From assembly GCA_028866435.1 (NCBI GenBank), contig JAGWIC010000026.1, positions 1 to 37,103 on the forward strand: a DNA stretch of 37,103 nt, in the 5' to 3' direction. Position numbers and translations under genes: made by a program. The stretch's first letter is position 1; each line of letters begins with the position of its first letter. The notes under the pieces are model-generated. The model saw nothing but the letters and a program-made list of their open reading frames with translations, had not been told where the DNA came from and made no database searches. Below are positions 1 to 7,054 of this stretch, one piece after another. This DNA is from Lysobacteraceae bacterium (GTDB lineage Bacteria; Pseudomonadota; Gammaproteobacteria; Xanthomonadales; Rhodanobacteraceae).

Positions 1-522
1 GGCCACGATGCGCCCTTCGGCGTCGAGCAGGGACACCGTGACGTTGTGGCTGAAACCGCCGCCGGGCAGCTGCCGGTAGGCGATGCCCAGCACGCCGGCG
101 AGCATGCCCTCGTCGCCGCGCTCCGGGCGCGCCAGTTGGAAGCCCGGTGCCTGCACCTGGTGCGCGGCGGCGATCCTGCGCAACGTCGCGGCGTCGTCGC
201 GCGCCGGGTCGAAGGTCACCAGCAGCACCGGGATGGTCCGGCCCGACTTCGCCGCCACGGCGTGCTGCAGGTGCTTGAGGTATTCGATCTCCAGCGGGCA
301 GGCCATCTGGCACGAGCCGTAGAACATGCCCACGATGCGTGGCTGCCCGCGCAGCGCGTCGAAGGCGAACAGCTCGCCGCGCTGGTCGCGCAGGGTCAGC
401 GCGGGTATCCGGTAGACCGAGGTTGCCGGCAGCGCCGCCGCGGACGGCGCGGCATGGGCCAGCGGCATGGCCAGTGCAAGGCCGAGCAGGAACAGCAGAT
501 GGCGCGGCAGGCGCATGGTCAT
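1..522 (-). CDS. SCO1/SenC family copper chaperone, partial (C-terminus beyond window)
   Basis: Thioredoxin-fold SCO proteins deliver copper to cupredoxin-type enzymes or act as thiol oxidoreductases in the periplasm. The visible 174 residues start with a signal peptide (hydrophobic 9-22, ending near AHA). The SCO copper site is complete: the CxxxC motif FYGSCQMACP with C71 and C75, and a distal histidine in GGFSHNV (H159). The frame is still open at base 1, so the last part is missing. The start at 522 is chosen because its ATG overlaps the stop of the upstream nirV-like gene (ATGA), indicating translational coupling; an ATG at 516 is the alternative. As third gene of a nirK operon its likely job is loading copper into NirK, which is an inference from context. 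Confidence 0.88.
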   Translation of the reverse strand, partial: MTMRLPRHLLFLLGLALAMPLAHAAPSAAALPATSVYRIPALTLRDQRGELFAFDALRGQPRIVGMFYGSCQMACPLEIEYLKHLQHAVAAKSGRTIPVLLVTFDPARDDAATLRRIAAAHQVQAPGFQLARPERGDEGMLAGVLGIAYRQLPGGGFSHNVTVSLLDAEGRIVA

Positions 523-1298
523 TCTCCGTGGATGTCGCGAACGCAGCGAAAGCCGACCCGCGGTGCGACGTCGACCGGTTTGAGTGCCGTCAGTGCGGCA
601 ACCCGCATCATCAGCGCGTACTCGTTCTTGTCGGCAAAGGCCAGCGCCGAGCCGCCGCACAATGCCAGCGTGGCGCTGTTGCCGGCGACGCGCGCGTCGG
701 CATTGGGAAACATCGCCGCATAATCGCCGGTCCATTCCCACAGCAGCCGGTTGGTGTCGCGCACGCCGTAGACATTCGCGCGATGCCGGCCGATCGCGCC
801 CGGCCTTTCGCCGCTGCTGGCCAGGATCGACGACAGCAGCGCCTGGTTGCGCAGCGGGTCGCCGCGCGCGTCGCGCCGGGTGGCGTCGGCGGCGGCGACG
901 TATTCCCACTCGTACCAGGTCGGCAGGCGCGCCTGTTCGCCGGCACAGAAGGCCCGCGCGGCGAACCAGCTGATCCCGGTCACCGGTTGCCGCGGCTGCA
1001 CCGCCGGGCCGGGCGTCAGCGGGCCCTGCCATGCCACCAGGTATTGCGGGCCGGCCAGCAGCGGCGACACCTGCCCCTGCCGCCATCGCGGATGGGCGGT
1101 GACGAAGGCGAGGTAGTCGGCCTCGGTCACCGGCTCGACCCGCATCGCGAACGACGCGATCGCGATGCGCGAGGCGTGGCCGTCGATCGCCAGCGCGCTG
1201 ACGAAGCGGCCGGCCGGGATCGTGACGTAGTCCGCGGCGAACGCCGCCGGCGCGAACGCCAGCAGCAGCAACAGCCCTGTCATCCGGATCGGTTTCAT
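519..1298 (-). CDS. nirV: NirV-like formylglycine-generating-enzyme (SUMF1) family protein
   Basis: Member of the FGE-sulfatase/SUMF1 fold found next to nirK in many denitrifiers and called NirV there; its biochemical role is unsettled. The protein has a signal peptide (MKPIRMTGLLLLLAFAPAAFA) and typical family blocks: YVTIPAGRF near the start, PVTGISWFAARAFC, RLPTWYEWEYVAAA, a tryptophan block LLWEWTGDY, and the C-terminal block VGFRCVRD. The start at 1298 is preferred over the longer frame because GGAGGTGACC lies just upstream and the signal peptide begins there. It starts 57 nt after the nirK stop and overlaps the next gene by 4 nt. The symbol is assigned by context plus family; a generic SUMF1 protein is the alternative. 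Confidence 0.85.
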   Translation of the reverse strand: MKPIRMTGLLLLLAFAPAAFAADYVTIPAGRFVSALAIDGHASRIAIASFAMRVEPVTEADYLAFVTAHPRWRQGQVSPLLAGPQYLVAWQGPLTPGPAVQPRQPVTGISWFAARAFCAGEQARLPTWYEWEYVAAADATRRDARGDPLRNQALLSSILASSGERPGAIGRHRANVYGVRDTNRLLWEWTGDYAAMFPNADARVAGNSATLALCGGSALAFADKNEYALMMRVAALTALKPVDVAPRVGFRCVRDIHGE

Positions 1299-1354
1299 CG
1301 TGGTCACCTCCAGCGCAGGCCTCCGGTGGTGCCGGCGGCACCACCGGAGCGTGA

Positions 1355-2806
1355 TCACTTTGGCTTGTCGCCCGCCCGCACCGCCTTGACCTGGTCGGCG
1401 CTGATGGTGCCGCCCTTGTTGTTGAAGTTGTTCAGCACGTAGGTCAGCACGTTGGCGATCTCGCCGTCGCTCAGGTTCGAGCCCTGCGCAGGCATCACCG
1501 ACTCGTAGCCGGTGCTGTTGACGGTGATCTTGCCGCTGAGGCCGTTGAGCACGATGCTGATCGCGCGCTGCGGATCGGCATTGAGGTAGTCCGACATCGC
1601 CAGCGGCGGGAACGCGCCGGGCAGGCCCATCGCGTTGCCCTGGTGGCAGGCGGAGCAGATCTGGGTGAACACGCGCTTGCCGTCGGCCATCGCATCGTTG
1701 ACGTTCATCGTTGCGGCAACCGCCTTCGGTGGCGCCAGGCCGCTGATCGGGCCGCTGGGCCCCCGGTTGTACAGCGCCGGTTGCGCCGGGCCGCTGACCT
1801 TGATCTCGCCCAGCGCGCCCTGCATGAACGCGCGGGTGATCGAGTGGTCGACCAGCAGCAGGGTGCCCGGTACCGGCGTGCTCAGCTCGACCATGGTGGC
1901 ACCGCCGGCCGGCACCAGCGTGGTCTGCACATTGTGATTGACCAGGGTACCGCCCTCGACATTGGCGCTGTCGAAGATGCCGCCGATGACATGGAAGCTC
2001 GACACCAGGTTGGGGCCGCCGTCGCCGACGAACAGGCGCACGGTGTCGCCCACCTTCGAGGTCAGCGCATGGGCGCCGGTCAGCGAGCCCTCGCGGCCGT
2101 TGAACAGCACGTAGGTCGGCTGTTCCAGCAGCAGCTTCTGCATGTCGAACGACTGCAGGCCCGGCTCATGGTAGGTGCCGCTGGTGTAGAAATCGCCCTG
2201 CACCACGTAGTACTCGTGGTCGACCTTGGGCAGGCCTTGCGGCGGCTCGACCACGATCAGCCCGTACATGCCGTTGGCGATGTGCATCGGCACCGGCGCG
2301 GTGGCGCAGTGGTAGATGAAGGTGCCCGAACGCAGCGCCTTGAAGGTGAACACGCTCTCGTGCCCCGGCGGCGTCACGGTGGAGGCGGCGCCGCCGCCCG
2401 GACCCATCACCGCATGCAGGTCGATGTTGTGCGCCATGTGCGAGCCGGGGTCGTTCTTCAGGTGCAGCTCCACCGTGTCGCCCTGCCGCACGCGGATCAG
2501 CGGGCCGGGCGTGCTGCCGTTGAAGGTCCAGAACGTGTAGCGCACGCCGTCGGCCATCTGCTTGACGACTTCGCGGGTCTCGAGGCGCACGATCACCCGC
2601 GCCGGATAGTTGCGGTGGATCGGCGCCGGCACGCCCGGCGGATCGACCAGTTTCTCCTCGATCGGCGGCCCCTGCGGCGGGCCGAAATCGCCGGCGAGCG
2701 TGGTGGCGGCTTGCGCGGCGCGCGGCGCCGCATCGGACGGCGTCGCGCAGACGGCGATCGCCAGCAGGCTGGCCGCGACCAGGACGGTGGACAGCAGTCG
2801 TGACAT
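1355..2806 (-). CDS. nirK: Copper-containing nitrite reductase with C-terminal cytochrome c domain
   Basis: Periplasmic enzyme that reduces nitrite to nitric oxide in denitrification. The 483-residue product has a signal peptide, two cupredoxin domains (about 60-340) and a class I cytochrome c domain (about 370-465). Type 1 copper ligands fit H126, C167, H175 and M180 ([21 protein letters not shown]). Type 2 copper ligands fit H131, H166 and H321 (LLVDHS). Catalytic D129 and H272 (FHVIGG) are present. The haem site is CSACH (384-388) with a later MPA motif (M438) as probable sixth ligand. Plain NirK proteins are about 350-380 residues, so this is the three-domain, haem-tethered type known from Ralstonia pickettii. 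The start at 2806 has AAGGGAGAA upstream and begins the signal peptide. It is first in the nirK-nirV-SCO operon. Confidence 0.95.
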   Translation of the reverse strand: MSRLLSTVLVAASLLAIAVCATPSDAAPRAAQAATTLAGDFGPPQGPPIEEKLVDPPGVPAPIHRNYPARVIVRLETREVVKQMADGVRYTFWTFNGSTPGPLIRVRQGDTVELHLKNDPGSHMAHNIDLHAVMGPGGGAASTVTPPGHESVFTFKALRSGTFIYHCATAPVPMHIANGMYGLIVVEPPQGLPKVDHEYYVVQGDFYTSGTYHEPGLQSFDMQKLLLEQPTYVLFNGREGSLTGAHALTSKVGDTVRLFVGDGGPNLVSSFHVIGGIFDSANVEGGTLVNHNVQTTLVPAGGATMVELSTPVPGTLLLVDHSITRAFMQGALGEIKVSGPAQPALYNRGPSGPISGLAPPKAVAATMNVNDAMADGKRVFTQICSACHQGNAMGLPGAFPPLAMSDYLNADPQRAISIVLNGLSGKITVNSTGYESVMPAQGSNLSDGEIANVLTYVLNNFNNKGGTISADQVKAVRAGDKPK

Positions 2807-2862
2807 GGTGTTCTCCCTTGATGGACTTTCCAGGCGGAGCCTAGGCGATGGCCATCGCGCAA

Positions 2863-2880
2863 CCCTGATCTGGGTCAGGG
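2863..2880 (-). promoter_or_regulatory. FNR/DNR/NnrR-like operator upstream of nirK
   Basis: A perfect inverted repeat, CCCTGA-TCTGGG-TCAGGG. Its core CTGAT-N4-GTCAG differs from the FNR/DNR consensus TTGAY-N4-RTCAA only at the two symmetric outer bases. It is centred about 65 bp before the nirK start codon. If it acts at -41.5, transcription would start about 24 bp before the ATG. CRP/FNR-type regulators of this class control nirK in many denitrifiers; that this one does so is an inference. Confidence 0.6.
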
Positions 2881-2969
2881 CCACACCCGATTGCGCGCGC
2901 CTGCGACAGTCCGCCACAGCCACCGGCACGGCGAAACGCAGGCCCGCGCCTGCGCGCAGCGCTGGATAA

Positions 2970-2996
2970 AAGGAGTACAAGGAGTACAAGGAGGTC
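2970..2996 (+). repeat. Three tandem 9-nt repeats (AAGGAGTAC, AAGGAGTAC, AAGGAGGTC)
   Basis: Three head-to-tail 9-mers in the nirK / diguanylate cyclase intergenic region (2807-3412). Each carries a Shine-Dalgarno-like AAGGAG. A GTG at 3006 follows and opens a 90-codon frame, but its Arg/Ala/Pro-rich translation has no recognisable features, so no gene is called. Otherwise this 606-bp gap holds the FNR-like site, an alternating GCGCATGCGCATGCGCA stretch near 3125-3141 and the palindrome at 3363-3380. Confidence 0.5.
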
Positions 2997-3362
2997 GACA
3001 GGGAGGTGGCCCAGGCAGCACGCCTCGCCCCACGCGGGCCAACCGCGGTCGCCCACGCGAAGCCGGGAACCGGGCGGACGCTGTCTCGACAGGTCGCCCG
3101 CGTTCGACGACGGCCCGCTACCCGCGCATGCGCATGCGCACGGAGCGCCCATCACCACCTGAATGCACAGGGAGGGCCAATCAGACTATTCCTAAAGTTT
3201 GCCGCCTTGCAGCCGCTGCCTTCAGAGGGTCTGCCACACTTCTCTCGATGGAAATATGTGAGCTGGCCCCGGTCGTAAGCTGTTCTTCACATGGAACAGG
3301 TGACCCTGATTCCGCCCACATCCCCGTTCTTGTCGGAAACGATAATGATTTGCGCATTCCCC

Positions 3363-3380
3363 TTCCGGACCCGTCCGGAA
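3363..3380 (+). promoter_or_regulatory. Perfect 8-bp-arm palindrome before the diguanylate cyclase gene
   Basis: TTCCGGAC-CC-GTCCGGAA is a perfect inverted repeat ending 32 bp before the chosen ATG at 3413. Two-base spacing and position suggest a protein-binding operator more than a hairpin terminator. No regulator can be named from sequence alone. Confidence 0.4.
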
Positions 3381-3412
3381 AGATCAAGCCGACAGCGGTA
3401 GGAGTTGCCTCG

Positions 3413-4561
3413 ATGGATATCCCCGCCAGGGAACCTCGTCAGGTCGCCTTCGCGGAAGCCGTCCGCGGCATCAGTGAGACCATGCGCTCCACACCCCTCG
3501 GCTGGGCATTGGTGGCATGGCTGGCCCACTGGCAGGCACCGCCATGGCGCATCGCCGCCTGGGTAGGCGTGTTCGTGCCGATCTGGCTGGTGAACGTGTT
3601 CTTGCTGCGCAGGGTTGCCCGCGAAGGCAGCGACCCTACCCGCCACAGCAGGCTGTTGTGGATTATCGCCGCGCTGGATGGCATCGCGTGGGGGCTGGCC
3701 GTGCCGTGGCTGATGGGCATAGACCGGACCCTGGATTCCTGGATGGCGGTCGTACTGTGCGGCGTCGCCTCGGTGAACGCGCCCGCGTACATCACCGAAT
3801 TCAACGCTTTCCGCGCGCTTCTGCTCGCGTTGTGGCTTACGGTGCTGGCAGGCGCCGCCACCAGCCTGCAGGCTACCGGCTCGGCGATACCGCTGAGTGT
3901 CGGCATCACCGTCTACCTGGTGGTGCTGATCCGCGGCATGCGGATCATTGCCAATCGCGTGACCGAAGGCATCCGCCTGGCGATCGAGAACGCCAGCCTG
4001 GCGTCGCACCTGGAACGCGCGCTGGAGCTGTCCAAGCGCGAAGCGACCACCGACGCCCTGACCGGCGTGGCCAATCGACGATCCCTCGACGAATACCTGG
4101 CCAAGTGCGTGGAACGCAACCGCGAGCAAAACGAGCGTTTCGGCGTGCTGCTGCTCGACCTCGACCACTTCAAGCAGATCAACGATCGCCACGGGCACAT
4201 GACCGGCGACCGCGCCCTGCGGGCCGCCGCGCAGCGCATCCAGCAAGCCCTGCGCGTCGGCGACATGTGCGCCCGCTACGGCGGCGAGGAATTTTTCGCG
4301 GTGCTGCCGCGGGTCGACAGCGACATGGCGCTGGAAGTGGCCGAGCGCATCCGCCGGACCATGGAAAGCCAACCCCTGCTGAGCAATCCGACCCTGCGGG
4401 CGACGGTATCCATCGGCGTGGCCATCTGCGACAGGCTCATGACGGTCGAACAACTCATCGCCGCGGCCGATGCAGCGGTCTACGCGGCAAAGCACAACGG
4501 CCGCAACCAGGTCCAGCTGGGCAGCCACGACGCGGCCCCCGTCGGGGCGCTTCGTTCGTAG
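3413..4561 (+). CDS. Membrane-anchored diguanylate cyclase (GGDEF domain)
   Basis: Makes cyclic di-GMP from two GTP, a signal usually tied to biofilm and motility. The 382-residue protein has an N-terminal membrane region of about five hydrophobic segments (roughly residues 25-175), a short coiled-coil-like linker, and a GGDEF domain opened by DALTGVANRRSLDE. The active-site signature is GGEEF, an accepted variant, and RVGD sits five residues before it. That spacing is the RxxD inhibitory site, so feedback inhibition by product is likely. No EAL domain or obvious ligand-binding domain is seen. The start at 3413 has GGAG about 8 nt upstream; a longer open frame upstream is not supported by composition. 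It is a single gene, convergent with the anti-sigma gene. Confidence 0.9.
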   Translation: MDIPAREPRQVAFAEAVRGISETMRSTPLGWALVAWLAHWQAPPWRIAAWVGVFVPIWLVNVFLLRRVAREGSDPTRHSRLLWIIAALDGIAWGLAVPWLMGIDRTLDSWMAVVLCGVASVNAPAYITEFNAFRALLLALWLTVLAGAATSLQATGSAIPLSVGITVYLVVLIRGMRIIANRVTEGIRLAIENASLASHLERALELSKREATTDALTGVANRRSLDEYLAKCVERNREQNERFGVLLLDLDHFKQINDRHGHMTGDRALRAAAQRIQQALRVGDMCARYGGEEFFAVLPRVDSDMALEVAERIRRTMESQPLLSNPTLRATVSIGVAICDRLMTVEQLIAAADAAVYAAKHNGRNQVQLGSHDAAPVGALRS

Positions 4562-4643
4562 GCGCCGCGCCAGCCTCTCGGCCAAGGGTGGGCAGCAGCC
4601 CTCCAGGCCTTCCTCCACCTCCCCGGCCCGCCCTGTCCCGGCG

Positions 4644-5315
4644 CTACAGTCCCACCAGCGGCTGCAGCCTGCGCGCCAGCCAGCCGGGAAACCGCAGTGG
4701 TGCATCCAGCGCGGCCACGCAGATGCACGGCACGCCCGGCACGGTCACCGGCTGGTGCAGCACGTCACTGTCCAGGTCCGCCACGTCGCCGGGAGCGAAA
4801 TGGCCCAGCGCATCGCTGTAGGCACCCTGCAGGATCTGCGTCAGCTCGCTGCGGCCATGGCTGTGCAGCGGCATGCTCCTGCCCGGCGCGATCTTCAGCA
4901 TGAACAGCGAGCCGCCGCCACTGCGGCGGGCGCGGATACAGTGCACGCCCGGCGCCATCCAGCGCCACCTCAGGCCGTGCAGCGAGGTGCCAAAGTACGG
5001 GTGCAGCGGCGCCGGCAGACGATCGGGATCGCCCGCGTCGGCATCGTCGTGCCGCCGCGGCGGCAGCGCCGGTACCGATTCGCCGAGGCGCTCCAGCATC
5101 GCGGCGCGCAGGCCTTCCCGACGCGAATCGTCGACGGCCGCGGCCTGCTGCTGTTCCACCAGCAGGCCGCCGATGCGCTCGGCATCGCGCACCTGCCGGC
5201 GGCAATGCGCACAGGCCGCGAGATGGGTCGCCACGATCACGCCCAGCTCCAGCGACAGTGCGCCGGCGGCGTAGGCCATGACGGTGGACGGATCGAGGTG
5301 GTGGCGCGGGGTCAT
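4644..5315 (-). CDS. chrR: ChrR-type zinc-binding anti-sigma factor with cupin domain
   Basis: Cytoplasmic anti-sigma factor that holds an ECF11-type sigma factor inactive until singlet oxygen or related stress releases it. The N-terminal anti-sigma domain carries the zinc motif HLAACAHC (H31, C35, C38). The C-terminal cupin-like domain keeps the second zinc site expected in ChrR: HSHGRSE (HxHxxxE) and a later histidine in VLHQP. At 223 residues it is the usual length for the family. Its ATG overlaps the sigma gene stop (ATGA), so the two are translationally coupled. No transmembrane segment is seen. Retention of both zinc sites suggests a working sensor. Confidence 0.9.
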   Translation of the reverse strand: MTPRHHLDPSTVMAYAAGALSLELGVIVATHLAACAHCRRQVRDAERIGGLLVEQQQAAAVDDSRREGLRAAMLERLGESVPALPPRRHDDADAGDPDRLPAPLHPYFGTSLHGLRWRWMAPGVHCIRARRSGGGSLFMLKIAPGRSMPLHSHGRSELTQILQGAYSDALGHFAPGDVADLDSDVLHQPVTVPGVPCICVAALDAPLRFPGWLARRLQPLVGL

Positions 5316-5941
5316 GGCGTTCCCCTCACGTCATCCTGCAGTTTCAGGAAGGCGCGGCGCAGGCTGGACTTCACCGTGCCCAGCGGCATGCCGAGCTCGT
5401 CGGCGATCCCCTGGTGGCTTTTTGCCTCGAAATAGGACATCCGGATCAGCCTTGCCTGGATCGCCGGCAGCCGATCGATACGGCTCTTCAGGTCGACGTG
5501 TTCGGCATACGACTCGGCCGAACTGGCGCTGCCGGCGCCGTCGTCGACGTCCATCCGCTCGGGTTCGTCCAGCACCTGGATCCAGCCCGGCTCCCGGCGC
5601 ACGCGGTCGATGTGCAGGTTGCGCGCGATGCGGAACAGCCAGGTGGACAGGCGGCTGCGCGACGGATCGTACTGTTCGGCGCGCTGCCACAGGCGCAGCA
5701 GCGCTTCCTGGGCCAGTTCCTCGGCGATCGTCTCGGCCGAGCCCAGCCCCCGCAGGTAGAGGCAGAGGCGGGGCATGAAGTAATCGTAGATCCGCATGAA
5801 GCTGTCGCGGTCGCGCGAGCGCGCCACCGACACCATCTCGATGGTCCAGTCGCGGGAGTCCTTCGCTTGCGGCATCGGCGTGGACACGATTCGGGCCGCC
5901 TCGAAAGGCGACGGGCTCCCGGTGGCGGAATCAAGGGGCAT
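5312..5941 (-). CDS. ECF sigma factor, RpoE/ECF11-type (partner of ChrR)
   Basis: Extracytoplasmic-function sigma factor with region 2 (about 50-120: DYFMPRLCLYL, AEELAQEALLRLWQR, STWLFRIARN) and region 4 (about 150-205, with GIADELGMPLGTVKSSLRRA as the helix-turn-helix). The adjacent ChrR-type anti-sigma places it in the ECF11 group, studied in Rhodobacter sphaeroides as the singlet-oxygen response sigma. It is not the envelope-stress RpoE. The start at 5941 lies in a 14-bp repeat that also occurs 23 bp upstream; an internal ATG at residue 23 (MPQAKD) is an alternative start. Autoregulation is likely because a candidate promoter sits 40 bp upstream. The divergent lipid operon is the probable main target. 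Confidence 0.92.
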   Translation of the reverse strand: MPLDSATGSPSPFEAARIVSTPMPQAKDSRDWTIEMVSVARSRDRDSFMRIYDYFMPRLCLYLRGLGSAETIAEELAQEALLRLWQRAEQYDPSRSRLSTWLFRIARNLHIDRVRREPGWIQVLDEPERMDVDDGAGSASSAESYAEHVDLKSRIDRLPAIQARLIRMSYFEAKSHQGIADELGMPLGTVKSSLRRAFLKLQDDVRGTP

Positions 5942-5967
5942 GGTAGGTCAATTTCAAGGGGCATGGT
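5931..5967. repeat. 14-bp direct repeat across the sigma-factor start
   Basis: TCAAGGGGCATGGT occurs at 5931-5944 and again at 5954-5967. On the minus strand both copies contain ATGCCCCTTGA. The downstream copy is the sigma gene start; the upstream copy is an ATG in another frame (23-nt offset) that could act as a decoy or leader start. Confidence 0.7.
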
Positions 5968-5982
5968 CCGGCTTTGCAGCTG

Positions 5983-6010
5983 GTACGCAAGAAAGCGTGC
6001 ATTGGATGCA
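5983..6010 (-). promoter_or_regulatory. Candidate ECF promoter reading into the sigma/anti-sigma genes
   Basis: On the minus strand TGCATCC (6010-6004) is followed after exactly 16 nt by CGTAC (5987-5983). The same motif with the same spacing occurs on the other strand facing the lipid operon. Transcription would begin roughly 35 nt before the sigma gene start. An ECF11 sigma usually controls its own gene, and the -35-like element resembles the TGATCC reported for Rhodobacter RpoE. Confidence 0.6.
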
Positions 6011-6030
6011 CGACATGCATCGCCGGTGCC

Positions 6031-6058
6031 TGCATCCGATTCGGTCCTGGCGTCGTAA
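6031..6058 (+). promoter_or_regulatory. Candidate ECF promoter reading into the lipid operon
   Basis: TGCATCC (6031-6037), 16 nt, then CGTAA (6054-6058). It is the divergent twin of the element at 5983-6010, with identical -35-like heptamer and identical spacing. Transcription would begin near 6065, leaving a leader of about 25 nt before the desaturase ATG at 6090. Confidence 0.6.
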
Positions 6059-6089
6059 CGGCATGCACAGTGACCCGAGGATCGCCGCC

Positions 6090-7052
6090 ATGTCCACCCA
6101 ACCCGCCACCGACGCCGGACCGCCGGCACGGCGAGGCCACGCCGGGCACAGCCTGCGCCAGTGGTTCGACACCACGCCGGCGCCGCTGCCAGACGGGACC
6201 TCGCCCGACCGCATCGCCTGGCTGCGCGCGCTGCCGTTCGCGATCCTGCACCTGGCATGCCTTGGTGCGATCTGGACCGGCGTTTCGCCGCTGGACCTGC
6301 TCACCGCGGGCACGCTGTACGCGGTGCGCATGTTCGCGCTGACCGGCTTCTACCATCGCTATTTCTCCCATCGCAGCTTCCGCGCCTCGCGCACCGTGCA
6401 GTTCGTGTTCGCGGTGATCGGCGCCGCCTGCGTGCAGCGCGGGCCGCTGTGGTGGGCCGCGCACCACCGCCACCACCATCGCCACGCGGACACCGCAGCG
6501 GATCCGCATTCGCCGGGCGTGCACGGTTTCCTGTGGAGCCACATGGGCTGGTTCCTCACGCCACGGGCCTTCCGTACCAATTTCGAGCGGATACCCGACC
6601 TGGCGCAGTTCCCCGAATTGCGCCTGCTCGACCGCTACGACACGCTGGTGCCGCTGCTGCTGGCGCTCGCCCTGTACGCCGCCGGCGCACTGCTGCAGCA
6701 CGTCGCCCCAGGCCTGCACACCAGCGGCATGCAACTGCTGGTGTGGGGCTTCTTCATCTCCACGGCGGTGCTGTTCCACGCCACCGTCACCATCAACTCG
6801 CTGGCCCACCGCTTCGGCTCGCGCCGCTTCGACACCGGCGACGACAGCCGCAACAACCCGCTGCTGGCGCTGCTCACCTTCGGCGAGGGCTGGCACAACA
6901 ACCATCACTTCTTCCCGGGCAGCGCGCGCCAGGGTTTCCGCTGGTGGGAAATCGACCTGACCTGGTATGGCCTGAAACTGATGGCCGCTGTGGGCCTGGT
7001 GCGCGACCTCAAGCCGGTGCCGCTATGGGTGCTGGCCAGGGCGGGGCACTGA
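6090..7052 (+). CDS. Membrane fatty acyl (acyl-CoA type) desaturase
   Basis: Diiron desaturase that inserts a double bond into fatty acyl chains at the inner membrane. The three histidine boxes are clear: HRYFSH (89-94), a histidine cluster HHRHHH (125-130) and HNNHH (269-273). Hydrophobic segments flank them, and 320 residues is normal for the bacterial family. The start at 6090 is chosen for GAGG nine nt upstream; an ATG at 6063 would lie almost on the predicted transcription start. It is first in the operon, with the next ATG 2 nt after its stop. It may supply unsaturated chains to the methyltransferases downstream, which is an inference. Confidence 0.92.
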   Translation: MSTQPATDAGPPARRGHAGHSLRQWFDTTPAPLPDGTSPDRIAWLRALPFAILHLACLGAIWTGVSPLDLLTAGTLYAVRMFALTGFYHRYFSHRSFRASRTVQFVFAVIGAACVQRGPLWWAAHHRHHHRHADTAADPHSPGVHGFLWSHMGWFLTPRAFRTNFERIPDLAQFPELRLLDRYDTLVPLLLALALYAAGALLQHVAPGLHTSGMQLLVWGFFISTAVLFHATVTINSLAHRFGSRRFDTGDDSRNNPLLALLTFGEGWHNNHHFFPGSARQGFRWWEIDLTWYGLKLMAAVGLVRDLKPVPLWVLARAGH

Positions 7053-7054
7053 GC

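Noticed and set aside
3006..3278. A 90-codon frame starting GTG after the AAGGAG repeats
   Set aside because: Despite the good ribosome-site-like sequence, the translation is Arg/Ala/Pro-rich without recognisable features; coding status is not supported.
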